Assembly (NCBI RefSeq): GCF_025567405.1 | Contig: NZ_JAOQKJ010000003.1 | Location: 186,001 to 250,000, forward strand | DNA: 64,000 bases | Source of the DNA: Suilimivivens aceti | GTDB lineage: Bacteria > Bacillota > Clostridia > Lachnospirales > Lachnospiraceae | Direction of reading: 5' to 3' | In this document: in pieces, positions 20,876 to 30,813 of the stretch | How positions within the stretch are numbered: position 1 is the stretch's first letter | Layout: each line of letters starts with the position of its first letter | Translations under genes and position numbers: made by a program | Notes under the pieces: generated by a model | What the model was told of the DNA's origin: nothing | What the model saw: only the letters and a program-made list of their open reading frames with translations | The model's database searches: none

Positions 20876-23800
20876 TCAAAGCCGGATCTCCCTTGACAGG
20901 GCAAAGGAATAGATCAGCTTTTCCTTCACCTGCTTTCCGGTAAGACGCTCAAGTGCCTGTGCATAATAATCAAGCTGCACCTGATACCGCCGGATCAGTT
21001 CTTCTGATGTTTCTACCCGGTCTGTCTTATAATCAGCCACCACGATATAGTCCTCTTCTTCGAAGAAAACATCTATGATTCCCTGGATCAGCACAGTTTC
21101 TTCTTCCGGGAGATCCTCTCCCAGCTTGTTTGCCGGAAGTCCAAGGACAAAGGGCTGCTCTCTGTAAAGCTTCCCTGCCTGCTGTGCCCTTGCCATTCTT
21201 CTGGCAAGGGCAGTATTCAGAAAAGCCTCTATCTTGCGGTCTGCCACCGCATCTCTTTCTGCCTGCTTCAGCCTTCCGCTTTCACACAGCGCCTGAAGCT
21301 GCGCACCCAGCTGCTTCTGATCTGCTCCTGCACCCGAAGCAGCTTCCTGTTCCATCTTCTCTTCCCACGCCAGCACCCCTGCAAGATCCAGCAGCTCCAT
21401 GACCTTATGGTAGGCTGTTCCTCGGTCTGTTCCCGACATGGTTTCCTGTTCCCTGATAAAGGATGGAATATAAGGAGTAACCTCAGGCTGCGGAAACAGC
21501 TCTCTTGTAAAGCCCTCCTCTCTCCCTTCTGCCATACCACCGGAAAGCTCGCTGATTGACCTTTCTGATAAATGACCCATCCCGGCTTTTTTCAGTTCTG
21601 ACACCGTCGTCTTCACAATGAGATGCTGCAGCTCCATATGGGGATAGGCTCTGTTTAGCTTTTGTGACATTTCTGTCATAATCTCATTATCCACACTGGA
21701 CAATAGAAGCTCCTGTTTACTGTCATAATTTCGTATGGTTTCTTCCACTTCCTTCGTAAACAGCTCTTCACTGCCCAGAAAGGTTACCTCATCTGCCCTG
21801 AAGCAGGGAAGGAGAAAATCAAGGAAGGAGCCTGCCGATGCCAGCACGGAAAAGGGCACCTTTTCATATGGTTCTCTCTGTTTCATCGCACTCTTTAGCT
21901 TCTCAAGGTCAGACACCGCTGCTGTCAGGATCAGCTTTTCCCTGGCTCTTGTCATGGCTACATACAAAATACGCATCTCTTCTGACAAGGCTTCCAGCTT
22001 CAGCTTTGTTGCGATCACATTTTTCCGCAGTGTCCTGCTGCTGATCCGCTCCCTGCTCTGCACATAGTCCACACCGATTCCCATATCCACATCCAGGATC
22101 AGGCTTCCGCTCATATCCGTCCTGTTAAAGCGGTGGGAAAGTCCCGCCACGAAGCAGACCGGAAACTCCAGTCCTTTACTCTTATGGATACTCATGATCC
22201 GGACAACATCTGCATTTTCATCCAGTACATCCGCTTCTCCATAATCGACCTGATACTTTTCAAGCTGTTTCATATACCTAAGGAAATGAAACAGTCCGTA
22301 ATAGCTTGTTTTCTCAAATGCTGCCGCCCGTACCAGCAGCATTTCCACATTGGCTCTTCTCTGGTCTCCGCCAGGCTTTGCCTGGATATACTCAAGGTAC
22401 CCCGTTTCTGTCAGAATGCTCTGGATCAGCTTATGGATAGGGGTATACACTGCCATTCTCCGCCAGCGTCTGATTTTCTTAAGGAAACCGGAAACCTTTT
22501 CGTCCTGCTCCCCCCTGACCAGATCCTCATACAGAAGACTGCTACGCTCCCCTGCCACACGGATCCCGGCAATCTCTTCCTCTGAAAATCTTCCAAAGAA
22601 GGATTTCATTGTTCCAAACAGCGGAATATCCTGCATGGGATTGTTTAAGACCTGCAGAAGTGCCAGGATCTCCCGTACCTCAGCCGCCTGAAAATATCCC
22701 GTCCGTGATGTCACATAGGCCGGAATTCCCTCCTTCTCCAGGATTCCTCTGAATTCCTCTGCTGTTGAGGAAACAGCACGTAAAAGGATCACCATATCAC
22801 TGTATTTCACCGGACGGAGGCCGCCGCTTTCCTTGTCCTGTACCTGCAGTGTCCTGTGCAGCTCCCGGATACGGGAAGCAATCATGACCGCTTCTGATCC
22901 GCTGCCTGACAGTCCTCCCTTCTGATCCTTCTCTGTCAGCAGGATTTCTGTTCCATACCCTTCCCCTTCCGGATAAACAGCTCCCGGATACAGAGCCGCC
23001 GCATCATCATAAGATATCCCGCCGATCCTTTCTCCCATGATCCTCTCAAATACATGGTTGATACTGGTGATAACCTCTTTTCTGCTACGGAAGTTCTGAT
23101 GCAGATCAATTCGTTGTCTCACTGAGTCATCATTAGAATAACAGGTGTATTTTTCAATAAAAAGCTCCGGTCTTGCCAGTCTGAACTTATAAATGCTCTG
23201 CTTGACATCTCCTACCATGAACCGGTTGAATGCGTCCTCTTCCTCTCCGGAAACACTTTTAAGGAGCAGCTCCTGGACCAGATTGCTGTCCTGGTACTCG
23301 TCGATCAGGATCTCAGCAAAAAACTGCCGGTACTCCCTGGCAGCCGGTGTGGAAGCAAGGCTTCCATCCTCCTTTCTCTGAAGCAGGATCTGCAGTGCCA
23401 TATGCTCCATGTCACTGAAGTCGATCACATTTTCCTGTCTCTTTTTTTCCTCAAACCGGTGCAGGAACTGTATGGTCAGTGCAAGCAGTGTCCTGACCGG
23501 TCCTGACGCCTCCTGCATTCTGCGGATCACTGTTTCTGCCGGAAGCAGGAAGAAATTCTCCTGCAGCTCATCGATCTGCTTTTTGACTGCATTCCGGATC
23601 TCCTTGGCCTGATCCCGGATGACCGGATCCACACTGTCATCCTTTTTCCCCGGCAGCCTGTCAAAATGAATCCTGGAAAAAGCCTCTCCGAGTGCCTGAT
23701 AGCTGTCCCTTCCGGCCACAGCCTCCAGCATTTCCACCTCTCTCTCCAGCATTTCACCATAATACCAGGGACCTGATGGCTGTTCTGCCAGCCTCACCGC

Positions 23801-24499
23801 CTCACGCAGCCTGTCAGCGTCTTCTCTTATACATGTTAAAACATAATTTAACAAATACTCCACCCATTCCTGGGCTTTCAGTCCTGATACGTCTGTTATT
23901 TTATAATCCTCTTCCCGTTCCTTCAGCCATTCCTCCGGCCATGGATGACTGATGGCAAAGCCATGCAGCTTTCCTATGTATTCCTCGAGAGCCCTGTCAC
24001 TGCTTCCTCCGGTAAAATATTCCACACAGGCATGAAACTCTTCTGTGCCTTCCTGATACCATTCCTCCAAAAGCTCTGTCAGCACATCCTGCTTCATCAG
24101 CTTCAGCTCACCCTCATCTGCGATCCGGAAGGCAGGATCCAGCCCGATATCGTTAAAATTATTCCTGACCACAAAGAGACAGAAGCTGTCAATGGTCGTG
24201 ATCTTTGCATTGTGGAGAAGAGTGCTCTGCTTCTGCAGATGCTCATTTTCCGGATCCTCAAGCAGCGCCCTTTCTATGGCAAGGCTGATCCTCTCCCTCA
24301 TTTCTGCCGCCGCAGCACTGGTAAAGGTCACCACCAGAAGCCTGTCAATATCGACCGGAGCTTCCTTCCTGGTGATCATCCGTATGATCCTCTCAACCAG
24401 CACCGCTGTCTTACCGCTTCCTGCAGCCGCTGATACCAGGATATTCCGGTCATGGAGAGTGATCGCCTTAAGCTGCTCCTCTGTAAATGTTACTGCCAT
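20876..24499 (-). CDS. addA: ATP-dependent helicase/nuclease subunit A (AddA)
   Basis: A 1207-residue UvrD-type helicase with a C-terminal nuclease domain, acting with AddB to resect double-strand ends for RecA-dependent repair. Walker A is in NILVSAAAGSGKTAVLVERI, motif II in EILIDEYQDSN, motif V in VRIMSIHKSKGLEFPVCFVAG and motif VI in ILYVAMTRAREKL. The RecB-like nuclease site is YIVVADYKTDRVE near the C terminus. Length matches AddA of other Clostridia. It overlaps addB by 10 nt and is the last gene of the HAD-addB-addA operon. Confidence 0.98.
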   Translation of the reverse strand: MAVTFTEEQLKAITLHDRNILVSAAAGSGKTAVLVERIIRMITRKEAPVDIDRLLVVTFTSAAAAEMRERISLAIERALLEDPENEHLQKQSTLLHNAKITTIDSFCLFVVRNNFNDIGLDPAFRIADEGELKLMKQDVLTELLEEWYQEGTEEFHACVEYFTGGSSDRALEEYIGKLHGFAISHPWPEEWLKEREEDYKITDVSGLKAQEWVEYLLNYVLTCIREDADRLREAVRLAEQPSGPWYYGEMLEREVEMLEAVAGRDSYQALGEAFSRIHFDRLPGKKDDSVDPVIRDQAKEIRNAVKKQIDELQENFFLLPAETVIRRMQEASGPVRTLLALTIQFLHRFEEKKRQENVIDFSDMEHMALQILLQRKEDGSLASTPAAREYRQFFAEILIDEYQDSNLVQELLLKSVSGEEEDAFNRFMVGDVKQSIYKFRLARPELFIEKYTCYSNDDSVRQRIDLHQNFRSRKEVITSINHVFERIMGERIGGISYDDAAALYPGAVYPEGEGYGTEILLTEKDQKGGLSGSGSEAVMIASRIRELHRTLQVQDKESGGLRPVKYSDMVILLRAVSSTAEEFRGILEKEGIPAYVTSRTGYFQAAEVREILALLQVLNNPMQDIPLFGTMKSFFGRFSEEEIAGIRVAGERSSLLYEDLVRGEQDEKVSGFLKKIRRWRRMAVYTPIHKLIQSILTETGYLEYIQAKPGGDQRRANVEMLLVRAAAFEKTSYYGLFHFLRYMKQLEKYQVDYGEADVLDENADVVRIMSIHKSKGLEFPVCFVAGLSHRFNRTDMSGSLILDVDMGIGVDYVQSRERISSRTLRKNVIATKLKLEALSEEMRILYVAMTRAREKLILTAAVSDLEKLKSAMKQREPYEKVPFSVLASAGSFLDFLLPCFRADEVTFLGSEELFTKEVEETIRNYDSKQELLLSSVDNEIMTEMSQKLNRAYPHMELQHLIVKTTVSELKKAGMGHLSERSISELSGGMAEGREEGFTRELFPQPEVTPYIPSFIREQETMSGTDRGTAYHKVMELLDLAGVLAWEEKMEQEAASGAGADQKQLGAQLQALCESGRLKQAERDAVADRKIEAFLNTALARRMARAQQAGKLYREQPFVLGLPANKLGEDLPEEETVLIQGIIDVFFEEEDYIVVADYKTDRVETSEELIRRYQVQLDYYAQALERLTGKQVKEKLIYSFALSREIRL

Positions 24500-27400
24500 T
24501 GCTCTCCTCCCTTCCCGGATCTGTCTCCGGCTTTTTCCTGCATCATAGCTTCCCTCATTTTTTCCATAATGGCATCTCTGCCCTCATCCTTCAGCTCCCT
24601 GACCTGATAGCCCGGCAGCTTCTCATCAAAGCTGCAGACACTCCTGTATGCACAGTACGTACACGCTGTTCCCTGTCCCATTTCGCAGGGATTGACAGCC
24701 ATATTCCCGGAAAGGATCTCCCGTCCGAACTGTCTGATCTTCTCATTTACATAACCGGAGATCACCTCGTAATCCTCCTTTGATACCACACTGGAGGAGG
24801 CAGAGAAGCTGCCATCCTTTTTCCGCTCTACCGGGATCAGCAGGGATTTTCCGGACAGGGTTCTGTCAAGAAGGCTCACCACCGGTTCCTCTGCACTGAC
24901 AATTCCTGTTGTCCGCAGCTCCTTCAGCATCCGGTCATTTATTTCCTCCGGCGACAACTCCTTTTCCTCCTTAACCAGGGGGTCAGCCACATGATAGTAA
25001 AGAAGGGCTGCCGGTACTACCTCCTTCCCCGGATTCCTCCTTTTCTCCATTTCCACAGCAACATTCATGTAAACAACAAGCTGGAGCTGCAGTCCGTAAT
25101 ACAGGGCTGCCAGGTCAAATTTTTTGTTTCCGGACTTATAATCGATCACCTTTACATAAACATGCTCCTCATCCTCAAAGGTATCGATCCTGTCGATCCT
25201 TCCCTTCAGCTTCATCTTTTCGTGCTCTGACAGGGCAATATTTACTGCATCCAGATCCTCTACTCTCTGAAATGACATTTCAAAATGAGAAGGCACAAAG
25301 GCACCACCAAGAAGCTGTGTCTTCAATGTCCTGACCGTTCTCCTCAAAATCCGGAGGATCCGTTCCGTCATATATTCATAACGGGCGTTACTGTAAAGAA
25401 TCGTTTCTCCATAAGAGGTTGTGCTCTCCAGCAGAGCCTCCTTCAGCCAGGCATCTGCTTCTGTTTCATCAAAATTGAACCAGGTTTTTCCATGCTCTGC
25501 AAGTTTTCCTGCAAAACGCTCCAGCACCATATGATATATATTTCCAAGGTCTGCCGGTTCAAAGCTGTATTCCTCCCGCTCCCTTAGCTGCAGCCCATAC
25601 TGCAGGAAATGGGAATAGGCACACGCTGCATACCGCTCCAGACGGCTGATACTGTTCTGCAGCATAGTGCCGTAAATTTCTCTGGCCACCTGTTCAGAGA
25701 GCGGTGAATGCGAGTATCCTGCAAAGGCCGCTTCTGTCATCTCTTCTGCAAGCTCCCTGTAATCCTCACTCTGCCGGTACAGCTTCAGAAGTGCTGCTGT
25801 TTCCTTTTCATGCTCCCGTCTTCCCTCCCTGTATGCCTGCAGGCCTTCTGCCAGCAGAAGCAGTCCGTCCCTTGGTCCGCAGAGTCTTTCTGTCACTGAA
25901 GTAACCATGTCCGGATATTCCTTATGAATACCCGGAAACATCCTCTCGATCAGGGAGATCAGATAGGAAGGCCTGATGCTCTTTCCGTCACTGCCACAGC
26001 GTGCATAGGACAGATACAGCCGCTCTGATGGCTTCGTCAGATTCATATAAAGATACAGTCTCTGGATATACATTTCCTGCCTTGGTGTAGGCGCCAGCTC
26101 AATGCCGGAGGTCTGCAGGAATTCCCGGTCAATATCGGAAATGATACCCCCTCCCTGACCACTCTTTGGAATATTTCCATCATTTACGCCAAGGAAAAAC
26201 AGAATCTTCACCTGCTTCAGCCGGGTCCTCTGGGTATCCCCCACGACAACCCTGTCCACACTGCCCGGAATGATCCCGATCTCGATCTCGGCAAAGCCGG
26301 CATCCAGAATATCTGTAAATTCCTGCAAAGACATTTCCTCATCCTTTAGAAGCGCCTCGATCTGCTCTAAAAGCTCCATGACAAACCGGTATACCTGGGC
26401 ATATTCCCGTGCCTTTTCCGGTCTTCCATTCTCCTGGAACCACTGCTCATAGGACGCCAGCTTTGCTGCCATATCTGCCTGCACAATAAAATCATACAGC
26501 ATTCTGACATATTCCCCGGCACTTCTGTGCTTTTCAAGCAGGGGCATCATCTGCAGCATCAGTTTTTCCCTTGTTACATTCAGTCCAGCTAGAAATAACG
26601 CCTGTTTTTCTTCCGGTATCCCTTTTCCTTTTCTGACAAAGACCTCCTGATAGCTCTTCCTTCCCCGTATTCCCAGGGAAACTACATAATTTTCCAGCCT
26701 GTCGACCTCTTCCTCCTCAAAACCTGCCAGTCCGCTCCGCAGATAATGGAATACTGATTCATAGGAAAAGTTCGTCAGCACCATTTTCAGACTGCTCCTT
26801 ATAAATTCAATAAAGGGATTCAGCAGAAGTCCCCTTGTCCTGTCCATGAACATAGGGATCTCATACCGTTCCCCTTCCCGTTCCAGATAATCTCCATAGG
26901 TTTCCATATCGCCTACGATAACGGCAATATCCCGGTAGCTGTACCCTTTAGAAAGTACCAGCTCACGGATTTTTTCAGCCACAGCTCTTGCTTCACCTGC
27001 CGGAGAAAGACATTCTGAGAGCTGCAGCGCTTTCGTTTCTCCTGCAAAAGGGGCAAAAGGATACCGGAACAAACTCTTCTCCAGATGTGCCAGTGCCGGG
27101 TTCTGTAAAAAACGATATACCGGCTCTTCCTTCAGATAGACATCCTCCATCTTCTCTACACTGGCTTCCTCTGCCAGCCTGCAAAGATCCCGGACCGTCT
27201 TTTTGCTTAGATAAAACAGCTCCTGATCCCCTGCCATTTTGTAGGGGTCATCATAAATATCGATTGTTATGGAAACGATGACTCTTTCGGTCAGCTCCAT
27301 CAGACGCTGGATCAGCCGGTTCTGGATCGGTGTAAAGCCTGTAAAGCCATCAAATATGATCACACTGTCCCTGATAATGGCAGACTGCTCCACTGCCCTT

Positions 27401-27954
27401 GTCAGAAGCTCCAGCGTTTCTTCCGTCGTTATGAATTTTCCTTCCTTACAGGTAAGAAAAGCCCGGTAAAGCTCACTTAAGTCCTTCAGCTTCCCGGACA
27501 GGGTTCCTCTTCTTCCTGCAAATCCGGCAAGCCCGTCCACATCCTCCGGTGTCAGACCGTACTGCATGAACTCTGACAGAGCTGACTTTACCTCATGGAT
27601 ATAGCCGATCCGGTTCAGATTCTTTCCGATCACGCTTAAATTTTCCCTGTGCTTTTCGGCGATCCTCCTGAGGATCAGACTCTTTCCTGTATCATCCAGT
27701 ACCGTTTCCGTTGTAAAACCGGTTTCCTCAAAAATCCTGTGGGCCAGTCTCCCAAAGCTCAGTACATCAATGTTCATGATCCCCTTTTTCTTACTGGCAT
27801 TCACCAGGTCAAGCTGGGTCTGCATGGTAAACTGATCGGGAACCAGAAACAGAAAGCTGCGTCCCGGCTCCTTTTCCGCCCATGTGATGATATCTCTGTG
27901 AAGCCTGTGGCTCTTTCCACTTCCGGAAGAGCCAAAATAAAACTGCAATGCCAT
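24490..27954 (-). CDS. addB: ATP-dependent helicase/deoxyribonuclease subunit B (AddB)
   Basis: A 1154-residue partner of AddA. The N terminus keeps an intact Walker A (GSSGSGKS) used for ATP binding, while the remaining helicase motifs are degenerate, as usual for AddB. The C-terminal nuclease domain contains VKVIDYKSGNKK, and the clustered cysteines CEMGQGTACTYCAYRSVC together with one upstream Cys form the 4Fe-4S staple. AddB recognises Chi and cuts the 5' strand. It starts 15 nt after the HAD gene and overlaps addA by 10 nt. Confidence 0.97.
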   Translation of the reverse strand: MALQFYFGSSGSGKSHRLHRDIITWAEKEPGRSFLFLVPDQFTMQTQLDLVNASKKKGIMNIDVLSFGRLAHRIFEETGFTTETVLDDTGKSLILRRIAEKHRENLSVIGKNLNRIGYIHEVKSALSEFMQYGLTPEDVDGLAGFAGRRGTLSGKLKDLSELYRAFLTCKEGKFITTEETLELLTRAVEQSAIIRDSVIIFDGFTGFTPIQNRLIQRLMELTERVIVSITIDIYDDPYKMAGDQELFYLSKKTVRDLCRLAEEASVEKMEDVYLKEEPVYRFLQNPALAHLEKSLFRYPFAPFAGETKALQLSECLSPAGEARAVAEKIRELVLSKGYSYRDIAVIVGDMETYGDYLEREGERYEIPMFMDRTRGLLLNPFIEFIRSSLKMVLTNFSYESVFHYLRSGLAGFEEEEVDRLENYVVSLGIRGRKSYQEVFVRKGKGIPEEKQALFLAGLNVTREKLMLQMMPLLEKHRSAGEYVRMLYDFIVQADMAAKLASYEQWFQENGRPEKAREYAQVYRFVMELLEQIEALLKDEEMSLQEFTDILDAGFAEIEIGIIPGSVDRVVVGDTQRTRLKQVKILFFLGVNDGNIPKSGQGGGIISDIDREFLQTSGIELAPTPRQEMYIQRLYLYMNLTKPSERLYLSYARCGSDGKSIRPSYLISLIERMFPGIHKEYPDMVTSVTERLCGPRDGLLLLAEGLQAYREGRREHEKETAALLKLYRQSEDYRELAEEMTEAAFAGYSHSPLSEQVAREIYGTMLQNSISRLERYAACAYSHFLQYGLQLREREEYSFEPADLGNIYHMVLERFAGKLAEHGKTWFNFDETEADAWLKEALLESTTSYGETILYSNARYEYMTERILRILRRTVRTLKTQLLGGAFVPSHFEMSFQRVEDLDAVNIALSEHEKMKLKGRIDRIDTFEDEEHVYVKVIDYKSGNKKFDLAALYYGLQLQLVVYMNVAVEMEKRRNPGKEVVPAALLYYHVADPLVKEEKELSPEEINDRMLKELRTTGIVSAEEPVVSLLDRTLSGKSLLIPVERKKDGSFSASSSVVSKEDYEVISGYVNEKIRQFGREILSGNMAVNPCEMGQGTACTYCAYRSVCSFDEKLPGYQVRELKDEGRDAIMEKMREAMMQEKAGDRSGKGGEQWQ

Positions 27955-27969
27955 TTTTTCTGCACCTTT

Positions 27970-28785
27970 CTATAAAAAAGGGATCATCTCCTTCACCGAG
28001 GTAAAGATCAGATCCGGTGTGACCTCAGCTTCTTCTGCATCTGCCAATGTTGCCTCACCGCTCAGCACCAGTATCCCGGTATAACCGTTATTGACACCTG
28101 CTGCCACATCCGTATATAAACGATCCCCCACCATAGCTGTTTCTGCCCTGGAGGTTCCTGCGCGTCCGGCCAGATAGTCCATAATATCCCCACTGGGCTT
28201 GCCTACCACATGATCAGGGTAGCGGAACGCCGATGCATGGATCAGTTCATGAAAAGAGCCGATATCCGGGATAAAGCCATCCTCCGTAGGACAGTTGTAA
28301 TCTGGATGGGTTGCAATATAAGGAAGCCCTGCCCTGACATGATCACAGACCCTGCACAGCTTTTCATAGGTCAGCGAGGTATCAAAGCCTGTCACGACCA
28401 CCTCCGGATCATTTTCTGCAAGAAGGATCCCTTCCTCCTGAAATTCCCTTTGCAGAAGATCGTTTCCAAGAAGATACACCCTTTTTCCCGGATAGTGCTT
28501 CTTCAGATAGGAAATTGTCGCCTGTCCGGAGGTCACGATCCTGTCCTTTGTCACAATAAGTCCCATGGCTGCCAGCTTCTCCACATAGTTTTCAGGCCCC
28601 TTGGAGGAATTATTGGTCAGGAAGATATACTGCTTTCCAGCCTTCTCCACTGCCTTCAAAAAGTCCACGGCACCCTCGATCCATTTCGTGCCAAGATAAA
28701 CGGTTCCATCCATATCTAGGGCAAAGCAGGTAATATCCTTCAGCCTGCTCCTGATATCCTGGTTTACTTCCGGTAATTGTTTCAT
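27970..28785 (-). CDS. HAD-IIA family phosphatase (NagD-like)
   Basis: A 271-residue HAD superfamily hydrolase. The nucleophile motif is FALDMDGTVYLG (DxDGT), motif II is FLTNNSSKGPENY, Lys is in VVGKPSGD and the acidic motif is AMVGDRLYTDVAAGVN. The C2-cap type places it with NagD/AraL-type sugar and nucleotide phosphatases. Substrate unknown. It is the first gene of an operon with addB and addA; the link may be convenience rather than function. An extended -10 (TGT-TAGAAT, complement of 28822-28827) lies about 37 bp upstream. Confidence 0.92.
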   Translation of the reverse strand: MKQLPEVNQDIRSRLKDITCFALDMDGTVYLGTKWIEGAVDFLKAVEKAGKQYIFLTNNSSKGPENYVEKLAAMGLIVTKDRIVTSGQATISYLKKHYPGKRVYLLGNDLLQREFQEEGILLAENDPEVVVTGFDTSLTYEKLCRVCDHVRAGLPYIATHPDYNCPTEDGFIPDIGSFHELIHASAFRYPDHVVGKPSGDIMDYLAGRAGTSRAETAMVGDRLYTDVAAGVNNGYTGILVLSGEATLADAEEAEVTPDLIFTSVKEMIPFL

Positions 28786-28821
28786 AATCTGCCTCTTTCT
28801 GTATGTAATCTACTGTTCTCT

Positions 28822-28850
28822 ATTCTAACACAAAAACAGCCTCCCAGAAA
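28822..28850 (-). promoter_or_regulatory. Candidate promoter of the HAD-addB-addA operon
   Basis: Minus-strand TG-T-TAGAAT gives an extended -10 at 28822-28827; the -35 (TTTCTG-like, about 28845-28850) is poor. The inverted repeat that bounds the neighbouring island begins at 28851, so the island abuts this promoter without destroying it. Confidence 0.4.
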
Positions 28851-28942
28851 AGGCGGTGCTACTAAGGGATTTTTAGAGAATATTTATAAATAACGTTTTC
28901 AAGTGGTATGAAGCAAAGAAAATCTAAATCGGAGGTAGCACT

Positions 28943-29014
28943 ATGGCAGCTAAGAATTGCAACCGAGGCAGTAACGAAAGGTTACCACCTCGGCTGTTTA
29001 CCATTCACCCTTGA
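28943..29014 (+). other. Short open frame with strong ribosome site, 23 codons
   Basis: GGAGGT stands 6 nt before an ATG that begins MAAKNCNRGSNERLPPRLFTIHP. The frame overlaps the 3' end of rhuM on the other strand and contains a hairpin. It could be a leader peptide or the preserved start of a deleted gene. No relative is recognised. Confidence 0.25.
28963..28993 (-). terminator. Hairpin at the 3' end of rhuM
   Basis: ccgagg pairs with cctcgg and, inside a 2-nt mismatch, gtaac pairs with gttac around gaaag. On the minus strand it follows the rhuM stop within 5 nt. The downstream bases are only moderately T-rich, so termination is plausible but not strong. Confidence 0.45.
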
Positions 29015-30005
29015 AATATTTTTCGGTTTGTTTATCAAATTCTGATACATATTCCTGATCCTGACGCACACGGAAGATATCATATTCCTTTGCAGCCTTT
29101 TCGATAGCCTGCTCATGGGATATTCTTCCTTTACCCTCAAGAACCTTACGCCTGTTGTTGCTTAAAAATTGATTGGTCTGATCTACCCAGTCCTGCATGC
29201 TCATGAGAATCTCATCCTCAGCCATAAGCTCAGCATAATCAATGAACATTGTAACAAGCCTGTTTAAGCGGGACATTTCCTTCTCATTGAGATAATTCTT
29301 AGCAACAACAATATCTCTTTTTAATATCTTGCCATCCGGAGCATCCTTCCATGTGGTTAGTCCCATAGTAGGCCTTTCTGCATCGGCGCGGTCAAATATC
29401 AGCTCAGCAGCAGTCTGACCGGTAACGGCGAAATGAAGCTTATTCTGCACAAATGCATAAAAGGCTCTTGTGGTTTCGCTATTCTTATCATAATCATAGC
29501 TGCACTGTTCAAATACATCTGTGATTTTCTGATAAGCTCTGCGCTCGCTGGCACGGATTTCACGGATACGCTCCAGCAATTCGTCAAAGTAATCTTTGCC
29601 AAAAGGTTTTCCGTTCTTGAGCATATCATCATTGAGCACAAAGCCCTTTGTAATATATTCTTTCAGTGTTTTGGTAGCCCACTGGCGGAATTTAGTCGCT
29701 TTTTTTGAATTTACACGGTAGCCTACGGCAATAATTGCATCAAGATTATAGAAATCAAGATTACGTTTTACCTCACGACCACCTTCAATTTGAACTTGTT
29801 CCTTTTTGGAACAAGTTGCCTCACGAGTTAATTCTTCCTCTTCATAGATATTTCCCAAGTGCTTTGTGATAGCCTGAGACTTGACACCAAACAGCTCAGC
29901 CATAGCCTTTGTGGTAAGCCAGAATGTCTCATTTTCAAAATATACACTGACACAGACATTGGTATCATCTATCTGATAGAGGACGATATCATGTTTTTGT
30001 TCCAT
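28998..30005 (-). CDS. rhuM: RhuM family protein
   Basis: A 335-residue member of the RhuM family, first named from a Salmonella pathogenicity island and now common in mobile islands and next to restriction systems. Visible blocks: an N-terminal KilA/BRO-like part (VSVYFENETFWLTTKAMAELFGVKSQAITKHLGNIY), the signature LDFYNLDAIIAVGYRVNSKKATKFRQWA, and a C-terminal helical domain with TAAELIFDRADAERPTMGLTTW. The biochemical function is not established; the N-terminal region suggests DNA binding. AAAGGAAC precedes the ATG. Name does not imply virulence here. Confidence 0.9.
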   Translation of the reverse strand: MEQKHDIVLYQIDDTNVCVSVYFENETFWLTTKAMAELFGVKSQAITKHLGNIYEEEELTREATCSKKEQVQIEGGREVKRNLDFYNLDAIIAVGYRVNSKKATKFRQWATKTLKEYITKGFVLNDDMLKNGKPFGKDYFDELLERIREIRASERRAYQKITDVFEQCSYDYDKNSETTRAFYAFVQNKLHFAVTGQTAAELIFDRADAERPTMGLTTWKDAPDGKILKRDIVVAKNYLNEKEMSRLNRLVTMFIDYAELMAEDEILMSMQDWVDQTNQFLSNNRRKVLEGKGRISHEQAIEKAAKEYDIFRVRQDQEYVSEFDKQTEKYFKGEW

Positions 30006-30154
30006 ATGATGTAGTTCCTTTCAAAAAAACTATTCAAAAGTATTTGATAGGTGTCTATCTATTACTTCATTGTAAAAATCATCTAATCCTATATATAGTT
30101 AGCGTAGAACCGCCGTTCCCCATCGTGTGCAAAATCGCAAAATGCAATAGGGGG

Positions 30155-30571
30155 TTATGACCTGAAAGTGACCATAATATCTATTCCACTTACATCCTCA
30201 GATGTTCCCTGATTTCTGCACCTTTCGGCTTCGGTTTTTATTAAATAATCCACAGTCTGCTTACCATAATCATCTATTGAAAGATAGAGCTTAATAAGAT
30301 CCATCAGTTCATCCTCTGTTGACCATTTTCCTAATTTTTCAATAGCTTCCGCTGATAGTGTAGCAGAAGATGCATCATCCGATTGCCCTAATATATAATC
30401 CGTCCGAACATCAAATAGTTCCGATAGTGTACAAAGCGTTTCAAAATCAGGCTTCCTCTTACCTACTTCCCACATAGCGATAGTGCCTTCGGAAACTCCT
30501 AATTTTTCCGCTAAAGTAACCTGTGTATATCCATTTTTCTTACGTAATTCTTTTAATCGTGTTCCAAACAT
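30155..30571 (-). CDS. XRE family helix-turn-helix regulator
   Basis: A 138-residue repressor-like protein. Residues ~4-60 form a Cro/C1-type HTH (RLKELRKKNGYTQVTLAEKLGVSEGTIAMWEVGKRKPDFETLCTLSELFDV). The C-terminal part (EDELMDLIKLYLSIDDYGKQTVDYLIKTE) is helical and probably dimerises. AGGAGA lies 8 nt before the ATG. It lies upstream of rhuM on the same strand, 149 nt apart, and upstream of the recombinase remnant on the opposite strand, a common position for the control gene of a mobile island. Confidence 0.9.
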   Translation of the reverse strand: MFGTRLKELRKKNGYTQVTLAEKLGVSEGTIAMWEVGKRKPDFETLCTLSELFDVRTDYILGQSDDASSATLSAEAIEKLGKWSTEDELMDLIKLYLSIDDYGKQTVDYLIKTEAERCRNQGTSEDVSGIDIMVTFRS

Positions 30572-30813
30572 GTCATTTCTCCTATAATCACATAAAACAC
30601 AAAGAATATATTAGCACAAAAAGTGAGAAAATGAAACTGCTTTTTACATATTTTTATCATTCTCTATAACATTATGTGAGATTTTATACTGACTTCTATA
30701 TCTGTCTGTGCTAAAGTTATGGTGTAGTTAATGAAAATCCTTCTACGGAGGCCCTGCTCCATCGCCAGAGAGTCATAGCCAATCAAAGTAAATAATAGAC
30801 AAATATTGAGTCA

